NCBI GenBank assembly: GCA_964592775.1
Contig: CAZQFX010000031.1
Location: 1-21,807, forward strand
Source of the DNA: SURF-21 sp964592775
GTDB taxonomy: Bacteria > Actinomycetota > Geothermincolia > Geothermincolales > RBG-13-55-18
Direction of reading: 5' to 3'
DNA length: 21,807 nucleotides
In this document: positions 1 to 9,126 of the stretch, in pieces
How the letters are laid out: each line of letters begins with the position of its first letter
Numbering within the stretch: position 1 is the first letter of the stretch
Position numbers and translations under genes: made by a program
The notes under the pieces: generated by a model
Database searches by the model: none
Told to the model about the DNA's origin: nothing
The model's input: the letters and a program-made list of their open reading frames with translations, nothing else

Positions 1-189
1 TTCGGTGCGCCGCCGCACGGCGGCATCGCCTTCGGGCTGGACCGCATGGTCATGCTCATGGCGCGGAGGGACTCCATCCGGGACGTCATAGCCTTCCCCA
101 AGACGCAGTCCGGGGCGGACCTCCTGAGCGGGGCGCCCGACGCGGTCTATCCCGACCAGCTCAAGGAACTCCGCCTGCGCTCGGTTTAG
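1..189 (+). CDS. aspS: Aspartyl-tRNA synthetase, C-terminal fragment
   Basis: The reading frame is open from the window edge to a TAG at 187-189, giving the last 62 residues of a class II aminoacyl-tRNA synthetase that charges tRNA-Asp in the cytosol. The fragment holds class II motif 3 (GIAFGLDR, with the ATP-binding Arg) and the AspRS-typical IRDVIAFPK stretch followed by the short C-terminal tail. The 5' part, including the anticodon-binding domain, lies outside the window. AsnRS and LysRS share motif 3, but the VIAFPK(T/N) segment is characteristic of bacterial AspRS. Its position ahead of rarA and alaS matches actinobacterial gene order, although here ispH and the acetate genes lie between. 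Confidence 0.95.
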   Translation, partial: FGAPPHGGIAFGLDRMVMLMARRDSIRDVIAFPKTQSGADLLSGAPDAVYPDQLKELRLRSV

Positions 190-220
190 TTAACACCTTG
201 ATAGACCCCAAGGTGTCAAC
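189..220 (+). terminator. Inverted repeat at the aspS stop, possible terminator
   Basis: Positions 189-200 and 209-220 form a 12-base inverted repeat with one A/C mismatch around an 8-base loop. The core is ACACCTTG/CAAGGTGT. It begins on the last base of the aspS stop codon. No T-run follows, so it is a weak candidate for an intrinsic terminator; it could instead protect the 3' end of the mRNA. Confidence 0.4.
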
Positions 221-291
221 CGTGGCTGTTGAGGCATGGCCCCGCAACCATACCCCTCCTCCCTCGCCGCCCGCATCGACCCTCCAGTGCG

Positions 292-297
292 TATAAT
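292..297 (+). promoter_or_regulatory. Possible -10 box for ispH
   Basis: A perfect TATAAT lies 27 bases before the proposed GTG start of ispH, which would give a short leader containing the ribosome-binding site at about 313-322. I see no convincing -35 hexamer at 16-18 bases upstream, so this is supported only by the -10 match and its position. Confidence 0.4.
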
Positions 298-324
298 GGA
301 GGGTGTTCGCGAGAGGGAGGAGAA

Positions 325-1245
325 GTGGAGATAACGGTAGCGAAATACACGGGTTTCTGCCCCGGGGTCAAGAGGGCGATAAAGATGGCCGAGGATGCCT
401 TGGAAAACGCCTCCGGCAGAGTCTATACGCTCGGCCCCGTAATCCATAACCCCCAGGTGGTGGAGGGACTGGAGGCGAGAGGCCTGGAGATACTTCCCGA
501 CGATATCGAAGAGCTGCAGGACTATTTCCTGGGCGGGAGCGACATAGTGGTAAGGTCGCACGGCATCCCGCCGAAGCTCACGCATTTCCTTCTCGACCGG
601 GGTGCCAGGCTGGTGGACGCCACCTGCCCCACTGTGAAGAAAGCCCAGAAGGCGGCCATGCGCCTGGTGGGCGAAGGCTACAAACTCTTCATCATCGGCA
701 ACGTGGATCACCCCGAGGTGCGGGCTATCCTGGGGCACGTAAACGGCGAGGCGGTGGTCATCAAGGAGCCCCACGAGCTAAAGGAATGGTGGAACACGCA
801 TGCGCGCAAGGTACGCAAGGTGGGGTTGATAGCGCAGACCACGGTGGACCTGTTGATGTTCCGCAGCCTGGTGGACGGGCTCATCAACGAGGTGCCGGAG
901 CTCATCCGCGAGGTGCTGGAGATAAAGATCATCAACACCCTGTGCCGCAACACCCTGGCGCGGCAGGCCGAGGCCCTGCAGTTGGCCGTCGCCTCGGACT
1001 TCGTCCTGGTTCTGGGGGGAAGAAACAGCTCCAATACGGAATTCCTGAGCAAGATATGCGAGACCGTCGGCACCCCCACGCTGAAGATCGAGACCGCCGC
1101 GGAACTGGACCCCACCCTGCTGGATGGAGTGGAGAGGTTGGCCATACTGGCGGGCACGTCCACGCCCAAATCCATCGTGGAGGAAGCGCGGCGGAAGATC
1201 CTCTCCCGAGAGCGCGGTCCCGGTACGGGCACGGCTTCGCGGTGA
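325..1245 (+). CDS. ispH: 4-hydroxy-3-methylbut-2-enyl diphosphate reductase
   Basis: This is the last enzyme of the methylerythritol phosphate pathway, reducing HMBPP to IPP and DMAPP with a [4Fe-4S] cluster in the cytosol. The 306-residue protein has the three expected cluster cysteines: C12 (GFCPGV), C101 (DATCPTVKKAQ) and C207 (NTLCRNT). It also has the substrate-site residues H41, H79 (RSHGIPP), H129 and E131 (DHPEV), the QTT motif, and GGRNSSNT and AGTSTP near the end. GTG at 325 is chosen because GGGAGG lies just upstream and the IspH fold begins there. The frame is open to an ATG at 229, but that extension is basic and low-complexity and contains the possible -10 box. The segment around C207 differs from the common TICYATTNRQ form. 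IspH indicates non-mevalonate isoprenoid synthesis. Confidence 0.95.
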   Translation: MEITVAKYTGFCPGVKRAIKMAEDALENASGRVYTLGPVIHNPQVVEGLEARGLEILPDDIEELQDYFLGGSDIVVRSHGIPPKLTHFLLDRGARLVDATCPTVKKAQKAAMRLVGEGYKLFIIGNVDHPEVRAILGHVNGEAVVIKEPHELKEWWNTHARKVRKVGLIAQTTVDLLMFRSLVDGLINEVPELIREVLEIKIINTLCRNTLARQAEALQLAVASDFVLVLGGRNSSNTEFLSKICETVGTPTLKIETAAELDPTLLDGVERLAILAGTSTPKSIVEEARRKILSRERGPGTGTASR

Positions 1246-1323
1246 ACCGGACGATGGCGGCGCGAACGCGCCGGAAGGTGTCATGTGCGTGGAAGCCACG
1301 CCCGGGATACTAAACGGATTCTC

Positions 1324-1354
1324 TTTACGCCACCAGCAAGAAGTATGCTATAAT
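1324..1354 (+). promoter_or_regulatory. Extended -10 promoter ahead of acs
   Basis: TATAAT at 1349-1354 is preceded by TG at 1346-1347, giving the TGnTATAAT extended -10 pattern. A partial -35 (TTTACG, 1324-1329) sits 19 bases upstream. The predicted start, near 1361, leaves a leader of about 80 bases before acs. A small hairpin (ATGCT 1358-1362 with AGCAT 1369-1373) lies at the predicted 5' end of the transcript. Confidence 0.65.
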
Positions 1355-1400
1355 CTGATGCTGGATGAAGCATATCGCACCATAATCGTAGCAGGGGAGG

Positions 1401-1423
1401 GGGACCTGATGAGGTCCCTTTTT
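1401..1423 (+). terminator. Terminator-like hairpin in the acs leader
   Basis: GGGACC (1401-1406) pairs with GGTCCC (1413-1418) around a TGATGA loop and is followed directly by five T residues. This has the form of an intrinsic terminator with a short stem. It lies after the acs promoter and just before the acs ribosome-binding site (AAAGGAG, 1428-1434), so it could act as an attenuator of acs rather than ending the upstream gene. Confidence 0.5.
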
Positions 1424-1440
1424 CATGAAAGGAGACAGCA

Positions 1441-3426
<1,986 letters not shown>

Positions 3427-3483
3427 TCGCAACAGAAACACAATCGGAAAGTAGCAAGGCAGGGAGAAAAAAGGAGAGCAACT

Positions 3484-4092
3484 ATGGCAGATGAAAAGTT
3501 GGCAAATCCGGCCGTGCTGGGGTTGACGTGCTTCGGCATGACCACCGTCCTCTTGAACCTGCACAACGCGGGACTCTTCAAGCAGGACGCCTCCATCCTG
3601 GCGATGGGCATCTTCCTGGGCGGCATGGCCCAGATCATCGCCGGCATCATGGAGTACAAGAAGGGCAACACCTTCGGGACCACGGCCTTTACCGCGTACG
3701 GCTCTTTCTGGCTGACCCTGGTATTCATCATCATCGCCAAGCCGTACATCGGGGAGAGGCTCGCGCTGGAGATCGGGAACAAGGGCTTCGCGTGGTACCT
3801 GTTCCTTTGGGGTGTCTTCACCACCCTCTTGCTCATCGGCACCTTCAAGGTAAACCGCATCCTGCAGTTCGTGTTCGCCACGCTGGTGGTGCTGTTCTTC
3901 CTGCTGGCTATCAGCTTCGGCTGGGGGAATACGGATCTCCTCAAGGTGGCCGGCGTGATCGGCATCATCTGCGGTTCGAGCGCCATCTACCTGGCCATCG
4001 CGGAACTGCTGAACGAGATGTACGGAAAGACCATCATGCCTATCTGGCCCATGGGGGAAAAAGAGGCCTACAAGAGGCCAGAGGACCTCTAG
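3484..4092 (+). CDS. satP: Acetate transporter, GPR1/FUN34/YaaH (SatP) family
   Basis: This is an inner-membrane carrier of the AceTr family, moving acetate (and often succinate) with protons. The 202-residue protein begins with the family signature NPAVLGL, followed by FGMTTVLLNLHNAG, and contains about six hydrophobic segments expected to span the membrane. The ATG at 3484 has a strong AAGGAG at 3471-3476. It starts 57 bases after acs with no terminator between them, so the two are probably co-transcribed: the transporter supplies acetate to Acs. A perfect terminator follows the gene. Substrate specificity within the family cannot be read from the sequence; acetate is favoured by the neighbours. 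Confidence 0.93.
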   Translation: MADEKLANPAVLGLTCFGMTTVLLNLHNAGLFKQDASILAMGIFLGGMAQIIAGIMEYKKGNTFGTTAFTAYGSFWLTLVFIIIAKPYIGERLALEIGNKGFAWYLFLWGVFTTLLLIGTFKVNRILQFVFATLVVLFFLLAISFGWGNTDLLKVAGVIGIICGSSAIYLAIAELLNEMYGKTIMPIWPMGEKEAYKRPEDL

Positions 4093-4123
4093 TTTCGCAG
4101 ACGGGTAGATCAGGACATCAGGC

Positions 4124-4160
4124 AAGACAGCCGGAGCGGTCGGGACGCTCCGGCTGTTTT
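4124..4160 (+). terminator. Strong intrinsic terminator after the acs-satP unit
   Basis: ACAGCCGGAGCG (4127-4138) pairs perfectly with CGCTCCGGCTGT (4146-4157) around a 7-base loop. The stem extends into an A-rich left side and a TTTT right side ending at 4160. This is the clearest terminator in the window and marks the end of the acs-transporter transcript. Confidence 0.92.
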
Positions 4161-4303
4161 CACGTTTCCGGCCGTATCGCATATCTGACCCGCGCATGCC
4201 GGAGCAGGATAGGAGGGACGGCGGCAGCCCGGCAGAACGCGCACCAGGGTCGCGCCGAAAGCCCGCCTTCTCGCACCTTCCGATCGATGGAAGTCGCGCT
4301 TCT

Positions 4304-4327
4304 GCACGTGCATACTATAATCAGTAT
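4304..4327 (+). promoter_or_regulatory. Possible promoter with overlapping palindromes, CoA-transferase gene
   Basis: TATAAT lies at 4316-4321. Directly upstream is the 8-base palindrome GCACGTGC (4304-4311), and ATACT/AGTAT (4312-4316 and 4323-4327) form an inverted repeat over the -10 box. I see no good -35. The arrangement suggests a promoter with an operator. It would leave a leader of about 120 bases, which contains a GGGGCG/CGCCCC hairpin (4332-4353). The rest of 4161-4448 shows no gene. Confidence 0.4.
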
Positions 4328-4448
4328 GGTCGGGGCGCCATCGAAATCGCCCCAGCCATGCCGAACACGGCGGAAAGGCGAAGGAAGTGGCGCGGGAAGG
4401 CGAGATCGCCGGCCCGCCAGGGATCCATATCATCGCGGGAACGGAGGC

Positions 4449-6338
4449 ATGGAACGCATACGGCGTATCATGGGGGAGATGCAAGGCCGGTACCCCGGCA
4501 AGTTCGTCCCCGAGAGCAGGATCTTCGAGAACATCCGCCGGGGCTCCCGTCTCTTCGTGGGCACCGGCTGCGGCGAGCCCCAGCACCTGGTCGGCGCGAT
4601 GGCCGATTACGTGGCCTCCCACCCCAAGGCCGTCTTTGACGCCGAGGTCTTCCACGTGTGGACGCTGGGGGTCGCCCCGTACGCGGACGAGAAGTTCAAG
4701 CGCAACTTCCGCCACAACTCCTTCTTCATCGGCGACAATACCAGGCAGGCGGTGAACGAGGGCCTCGCCGACTATACCCCCATCTTCCTCTCCCAGGTAC
4801 CCAGCCTCTTTCACCGCGGCTACATACCCATTGACGTAGCCCTGGTGCAGACGTCGCCTCCGGACCGCAACGGCTACATGAGCCTGGGGGTGAGCGTGGA
4901 CATCACCAAGGCGGCGGTGGAGATGGCGGAACTGGTCATCTGCCAGGTGAACGCCCGTATGCCGCGCGTGCACGGCGACTCCTTCATACACCTGGACGAC
5001 GTGGATTTCGTGGTGCATTGCGACGAGCCGCTCCTGGAATACAGCCCGGAGGTCTCCGACGAGCTGGCGGACCAGATCGGCAAGTACGTGTCACGTCTCG
5101 TGGAGGACGGCGATACCATCCAGGTGGGATACGGCAGCATCCCCAACGCCATCCTCTCCAACCTCGAGGGCCGGAAACACCTGGGAGTGCATACCGAGCT
5201 CGTGAGCGACGGCATCGTCAACCTCATCCGCAAAGGGGTCATCGACAACAGCACGAAGTCCCTGGACCGCGGGAAGACGGTGGCGACCTTCTGCATGGGG
5301 ACGGCGGATACCTACTCCTTCCTCGACGACAACCCCAGCATCGAGTTCAGGACCATCGATTACACCAACAACCCCCTAATAATCGCCCAGCAGAAGAGGA
5401 TGACCGCCATCAACAGCGCGCTGGAGATAGATCTCACCGGGCAGGCCTCGGCGGAATCCCTGGGCATGGTGTTCTACAGCGGTATCGGCGGCCAGGCGGA
5501 TTTCATGCGCGGCGCGGTGTTGGCGGCGGGAGGGAAGACCATCCTGGCCCTGCCATCCACCGCCGGGCAGGGCGAGGTCTCGAGGATCCTTCCCATGATC
5601 CGGGAGGGGGCGGGAGTCACCCTGAACCGGGGGGACGTACACTACGTGGTCACCGAGTTTGGCATCGCCTATCTGCACGGCAAGAACGTGCGGGAGAGGG
5701 CGATGGAGCTCATCGCCATAGCTCACCCCGAGTTCAGGCCCTGGCTCATCGAGGAGGCGAGAAAGCACAACATCATCTACCGGGACCAGGCGTTCATACC
5801 CGGCAAGGCGGGCGAGTACCCGGAGGAGCTCGAGATCTACCGCGGGACAAATGACGGTACGGAGGTCCTGTTCAGACCGGTGAAGATAAGCGACGAGCCG
5901 CTGCTCAAAGGGTTCTTCTACTCCCTGTCGGACAAGAGCCTCTACCGCCGCTTCATCTCCTCGCGCCAGGACATGCCCCATGACCGCCTGCAGGAATTCG
6001 TGGTCATCGACTATACCAGGGAGATGGTCATCCTGGCCATCCTGCGGGACGGGGGCAAGGAGGTGCTGGCCGGCCTGGGGCAGTACAGCATAAACCAGGG
6101 GACGCATACCGCCGAGGTCGCCTTCGTGGTCAAGGACGAATACCAGAACAGGGGCATCGGAACCGAGATGCTCGCTTACCTCACGCAGCTCGCGAAGAGG
6201 CAGGGACTGCACGGCTTCACGGCCGAGGTGCTGGCCGAGAACAAGCCCATGATGCACGTTTTCGAGGAGGCGGGGTTCGATATCGAGAAATCGATCACCG
6301 CCAACGTGTACGAGCTGGTCATGTCCTTCAGGGATTGA
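4449..6338 (+). CDS. Acetyl-CoA hydrolase/CoA-transferase fused to GNAT acetyltransferase
   Basis: The 629-residue protein has two parts. Residues 1 to about 460 are a family I CoA-transferase of the acetyl-CoA hydrolase/4-hydroxybutyrate CoA-transferase type, with FVGTGCGEPQ near the start, a likely catalytic Glu250 in HTELVSDG, INSALEIDLTGQ, and the glycine-rich GIGGQADF. Residues about 470-629 are a GNAT domain with the acetyl-CoA-binding motif YQNRGIG (565-571) and an EVLAENKPMMHVFEEAGF ending. This domain resembles that of PatZ/Pat protein lysine acetyltransferases, which silence Acs. CoA-transferase/GNAT fusions are known in other bacteria. The frame is open much further upstream, but homology begins after ATG 4449. 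GGAGG lies only one base from that ATG, so starts at 4470 or 4479 are possible. Substrate and direction are not determined. Confidence 0.88.
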   Translation: MERIRRIMGEMQGRYPGKFVPESRIFENIRRGSRLFVGTGCGEPQHLVGAMADYVASHPKAVFDAEVFHVWTLGVAPYADEKFKRNFRHNSFFIGDNTRQAVNEGLADYTPIFLSQVPSLFHRGYIPIDVALVQTSPPDRNGYMSLGVSVDITKAAVEMAELVICQVNARMPRVHGDSFIHLDDVDFVVHCDEPLLEYSPEVSDELADQIGKYVSRLVEDGDTIQVGYGSIPNAILSNLEGRKHLGVHTELVSDGIVNLIRKGVIDNSTKSLDRGKTVATFCMGTADTYSFLDDNPSIEFRTIDYTNNPLIIAQQKRMTAINSALEIDLTGQASAESLGMVFYSGIGGQADFMRGAVLAAGGKTILALPSTAGQGEVSRILPMIREGAGVTLNRGDVHYVVTEFGIAYLHGKNVRERAMELIAIAHPEFRPWLIEEARKHNIIYRDQAFIPGKAGEYPEELEIYRGTNDGTEVLFRPVKISDEPLLKGFFYSLSDKSLYRRFISSRQDMPHDRLQEFVVIDYTREMVILAILRDGGKEVLAGLGQYSINQGTHTAEVAFVVKDEYQNRGIGTEMLAYLTQLAKRQGLHGFTAEVLAENKPMMHVFEEAGFDIEKSITANVYELVMSFRD

Positions 6339-6727
6339 GCCCGGGCCGCCTGATGACGGCCCACCCTGGCGCTATTTCTGCCCGGGGCCTCCAGGCAACG
6401 GTCCCGCTCCGCAAAAACGCTCTGCGGAGACCGACGTGGTAGTTGCCCGGGCTGGTAGCTGCGTAGACGATTACCTCGTCCTTTCCGGTCGAGCCTGGGC
6501 TGAGGTTTCTATATAGGCTACACCCGGCCGCGGCCCTCTTTTATGTCCCATTATCCATGCGCGTTTCATGTATCTTTTATCGGTTGGTGTGGATCGGTAC
6601 GGCGATGCTGCGGCTGTGCTAACATATAAGGAGGAGACGAGTTTCGGGCCCGACCTTGTGCGTTTTGCGCCGAAGGTTATCGTTGAGCCAACACTTCGAT
6701 TATGGGAGCCGTTTTTCCGGGGGTGGA

Positions 6728-6817
6728 CGTAACGCCTCAAACCCGGGTTGGGGACTACGGAGACTCCAGGTAGGCGCCCACCTGCGAGGGCGCAGGTTCA
6801 TGGTAGCGGCGTTGACG
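6728..6817 (+). ncRNA. Candidate structured RNA, unassigned
   Basis: The ends of this stretch can pair: CGT-AACGCC (6728-6736) with GGCGTT-ACG (6808-6817, one bulged G). They enclose a palindromic AACCCGGGTT, a GGAG/CTCC pair and a 7-bp hairpin, ACCTGCG/CGCAGGT with tetraloop AGGG. No known RNA family is recognised and no promoter is clear. The strand is assumed. Confidence 0.2.
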
Positions 6818-7004
6818 GCAAGGTGGAGCCCCTTTTTACCTCGATAGCCAGTCCGGGGGTCAGCCCCGGAAGGGGATCAGTAGGGGTCTGTCCTGAGAAT
6901 ACACTCTTCGATAACATATGTTGTGCCCTCAGTCGGGGGAGATTTTCGTCCACGGTGGTGTCGCGGCCGCGCGGCATGGAGGGCCGACGCCCGGTTTGAG
7001 GCGT
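6732..7004. repeat. Long-range inverted repeat
   Basis: ACGCCTCAAACC at 6732-6743 is the exact reverse complement of GGTTTGAGGCGT at 6993-7004. The arms are about 250 bases apart. They could be the closing stem of a larger RNA or the terminal repeats of a small non-autonomous element; no target-site duplication is evident. Confidence 0.55.
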
Positions 7005-7050
7005 GACCCCCGGTGTGGAAAATGGAGGGCCGACCCTTGGTTTGAAGGCG
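6976..7050 (+). repeat. Direct repeat pair
   Basis: Two copies of a 28-29 base unit lie at 6976-7003 and 7022-7050. Both begin ATGGAGGGCCGAC and end in GGTTTGA(A)GGCG, differing at a few central bases and one extra A. The first copy also supplies one arm of the inverted repeat with 6732-6743. Confidence 0.7.
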
Positions 7051-7177
7051 GCAGTCCGCGAACTCTCGGAACAGCCTGTCGCGTCATGTCCCACGGTCCG
7101 CTTGGATGGAGCAGGCGCCTTGCGCGGATGCTGGGGCTTCCCTCAATGCTGCGCCCGTGGTTATCTCTCCCGCCATA

Positions 7178-7183
7178 TATAAT
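7178..7183 (+). promoter_or_regulatory. Probable -10 box for rarA
   Basis: A perfect TATAAT in an AT-rich patch lies 39 bases before the proposed rarA TTG start and upstream of the AGGAGGGG ribosome-binding site (7203-7210). No clear -35 hexamer is visible. This placement supports a start for rarA downstream of the ATG at 7184. Confidence 0.5.
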
Positions 7184-7222
7184 ATGGTTGACAGGTTCGG
7201 CCAGGAGGGGAAAGGCGGCACC

Positions 7223-8539
7223 TTGGACCTTTTCGACTCCACCCGGGAGGGCACACAGAACAAGGAGGCTCCTCTCGCCCTGCGCATGCGGCCGCGCACC
7301 ATGGAGGAGTTCGTGGGCCAGGGCGAGGTGGCGGGCGAGGGCACCTACCTGCGGCGCGCCATCGAGGAGGACCGGCTCCAGACGGCCATTCTCTGGGGGC
7401 CTCCCGGGTCGGGGAAGACGACCCTGGCCGGGATCATCGCCAATCTCACCCGGGCCCATTTCCAGCAGATATCGGCGGTCACCAGCGGTGTGGCCGAGGT
7501 GCGGCGCATCATCCAGGAGGCGGAGGACCGGCTGGCCATGTACGGGAAACGCACCATCCTCTTCATAGACGAGATACACCGCTTCAACAAGGCGCAGCAG
7601 GACGCCCTGCTGCCCGCGGTGGAGCACGGCACGATAATCCTCATCGGTGCGACCACCGAGAACCCGTATTTCGAGGTCAACTCGGCCCTGGTCTCGCGCT
7701 CCAAGATATTCCGCCTCTACCCCTTGAGCGGGGTAGAGGTCCGTACCATCGTGGAGAGGGCCCTGGCGGATGACGAGCGCGGTCTCGCCGGCAGCGGCCT
7801 TGTCGTCGTGCCGGAAGCCCTCGAGCATATAGTGAACATGTCGGGAGGAGACGCGCGCGTGGCCCTCAACACCCTTGAAGCCGCCGCGGTGCTGGTGGGA
7901 GAGGCGCGGGGGGAGAGGCGGGTCGATCTCAAGACCGCCGAGGAGGCGGCCCAGCGCAAAGCCCTCCTCTACGACAAGTGGGGGGACAGCCACTACGACA
8001 CCATCTCCGCCTTTATTAAATCCATGCGCGGGTCGGACCCGCACGCCGCCGTATACTGGCTGGCGCGCATGCTCTATGCCGGCGAGGACCCGCGCTTCAT
8101 CGCGCGCCGCATGGTCATCTTCGCCTCCGAGGACGTCGGGCTGGCGGACAGCCGTGCCCTCGTAGTGGCGGATGCCGCGGCGCAGGCGGTGGAGTTCGTG
8201 GGTCTACCGGAATGCCACCTCAACCTGTCCCACGCGGCCATCTATCTCGCCCTGGCTCCCAAGAGCAACTCCGCGACGCGAGCCATCGCCGCGGCGACCA
8301 GGGACGTGGAACAGGGGGTGACCCCGCCTGTACCGCCCCACCTGCGCGATTCCCACTACCCCGGGGCCAAGGCTCTGGGGCATGGGACGGGCTATCTCTA
8401 CCCCCACGACTATGCGGGAAACTACGTGGAACAGCGGTACCTTCCCGAGGGAATGGATGGCCGCGAGTATTACAGTCCGGGCGAAGGCGGAGAGGAGCGG
8501 AAGATGGCGGAGGAATGGCGCCGCCTCGGGCGGGGCTGA
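7223..8539 (+). CDS. rarA: Replication-associated recombination protein A, AAA+ ATPase
   Basis: RarA (MgsA) is a clamp-loader-like AAA+ ATPase that acts at stalled replication forks. The 438-residue protein has Walker A GPPGSGKTT (residues 59-67), Walker B LFIDEIHRFNKAQQD (D116/E117), sensor 1 GATTENPYFEVNSAL, and the C-terminal tetramerisation part with KSMRGSDPHAA and FASEDVGLAD. TTG at 7223 is chosen because homologues begin MDLFD followed by APLA-RMRP, and AGGAGGGG and AAAGG lie upstream. The ATG at 7184 would add 13 residues and overlaps the probable start of transcription. Its place before the DUF948 gene and alaS is actinobacterial, except for the NifU-like gene in between. Confidence 0.95.
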   Translation: MDLFDSTREGTQNKEAPLALRMRPRTMEEFVGQGEVAGEGTYLRRAIEEDRLQTAILWGPPGSGKTTLAGIIANLTRAHFQQISAVTSGVAEVRRIIQEAEDRLAMYGKRTILFIDEIHRFNKAQQDALLPAVEHGTIILIGATTENPYFEVNSALVSRSKIFRLYPLSGVEVRTIVERALADDERGLAGSGLVVVPEALEHIVNMSGGDARVALNTLEAAAVLVGEARGERRVDLKTAEEAAQRKALLYDKWGDSHYDTISAFIKSMRGSDPHAAVYWLARMLYAGEDPRFIARRMVIFASEDVGLADSRALVVADAAAQAVEFVGLPECHLNLSHAAIYLALAPKSNSATRAIAAATRDVEQGVTPPVPPHLRDSHYPGAKALGHGTGYLYPHDYAGNYVEQRYLPEGMDGREYYSPGEGGEERKMAEEWRRLGRG

Positions 8540-8655
8540 AGCGACACCCTGGGGTCGGGTATGATGTCCGGTTCCGCGAAGAACGCGCGGCTTCGAATCG
8601 CGATTAAAAAAGCCCGTGATAAAACACCGTGGATCACCTGGAAACCCCGGCTTAT

Positions 8656-8685
8656 TTGACACCCCGGAAGAGCGGGTGCTATCCT
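8656..8685 (+). promoter_or_regulatory. Promoter for the NifU-like gene
   Basis: A perfect -35 TTGACA (8656-8661) is separated by 18 bases from TATCCT (8680-8685), which is preceded by a TGC extended -10 element. Transcription would start about 30 bases before the ATG at 8724. This is the best complete vegetative-type promoter in the window. The rest of 8540-8655 shows only a palindrome, AATCGCGATT (8596-8605), followed by an A-run. Confidence 0.75.
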
Positions 8686-8723
8686 CGAAAACGTTGTAAA
8701 ACCAGCATATACGGGAGAAAAGC

Positions 8724-9110
8724 ATGTATTCCGACAAGGTGATAGAGCACTTCCAGAATCCGCGCAACGTGGGCGAGATCCCGGATCCCGACGGGCTGGG
8801 CAAGGTCGGCAGCCCGGTTTGCGGGGACATGATGGAGGTCTATATCAAGGTCGTCGACGGCCGCCTGGCCGACGTCAAGTACAAGACCTTCGGGTGCGGG
8901 GCGGCGGTGGCCTCCGGCAGCGTGGGCACGGAGATGGTGAAGGGCAGGACCATAGAGGAGGCCATGCGTATAACGGACCAGCAGGTGGCCGACGCCCTGG
9001 ACGGGCTGCCGGAAGAGAAGCTGCACTGCTCCAACCTGGCGGCGGAGGGTATCCGCTCGGCCATCGAGGACTACCTGGCGAGGAAGAGCGCCGGGGCCGG
9101 CGGAGAATAG
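8724..9110 (+). CDS. Iron-sulfur cluster scaffold, NifU/IscU N-terminal type
   Basis: The 128-residue protein is a U-type scaffold on which [2Fe-2S] or [4Fe-4S] clusters are built before transfer. It opens with MYSDKVIEHFQNPRN, typical of the family. It has the three cluster cysteines C33 (PVCGD), C58 (FGCGAAVAS) and C102 (LHCSNLA), plus the release-controlling D35. It lacks the C-terminal NifU domains, and it lacks the long insertion typical of SufU, so the IscU/NifU-N type fits best. GGGAG upstream supports the ATG. A strong promoter precedes it. The partner cysteine desulfurase (IscS/NifS) is not adjacent, which is unusual. Its clients could include the many Fe-S proteins nearby (IspH, hydrogenase-like small subunit, ferredoxin), but that is inference. 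Confidence 0.93.
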   Translation: MYSDKVIEHFQNPRNVGEIPDPDGLGKVGSPVCGDMMEVYIKVVDGRLADVKYKTFGCGAAVASGSVGTEMVKGRTIEEAMRITDQQVADALDGLPEEKLHCSNLAAEGIRSAIEDYLARKSAGAGGE

Positions 9111-9126
9111 AAAGGGAGGCGCGACC

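Larger units (their letters stand above)
6339..7177. other. Long non-coding stretch with hairpins and repeats
   Basis: No frame here gives a recognisable protein, and I found no tRNA, rRNA, tmRNA, SRP RNA or RNase P signature. Visible structure includes GGGCCG/CGGCCC just after the CoA-transferase stop (6343-6362), CTCCGCA/TGCGGAG (6407-6429), ACCTGCG/CGCAGGT (6780-6797), TCCGGGG/CCCCGGA (6852-6870), the palindrome AACATATGTT (6913-6922), and the repeats listed separately. It could hold an unrecognised structured RNA, decayed mobile DNA, or both. Confidence 0.6.

Noticed and set aside
229..324. Upstream extension of ispH to an ATG at 229
   Set aside because: The extra 32 residues are basic, low-complexity and unlike IspH; a -10-like box and the ribosome-binding site lie inside it.
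3528..4448. Upstream extension of the CoA-transferase frame
   Set aside because: It overlaps the transporter gene in another frame and crosses the strong terminator at 4124-4160; similarity to the family begins only after 4449.
6339..7177. Search for tRNA, tmRNA, 6S, SRP, RNase P RNA or common riboswitches
   Set aside because: None of the hallmark sequences (T-loop, tag region, SRP tetraloop motif, RNase P core, B12, TPP or FMN boxes) could be found by eye.
7106..7222. Upstream extension of rarA
   Set aside because: It contains a TATAAT box, is not conserved in type, and RarA proteins typically begin MDLFD, matching TTG 7223.
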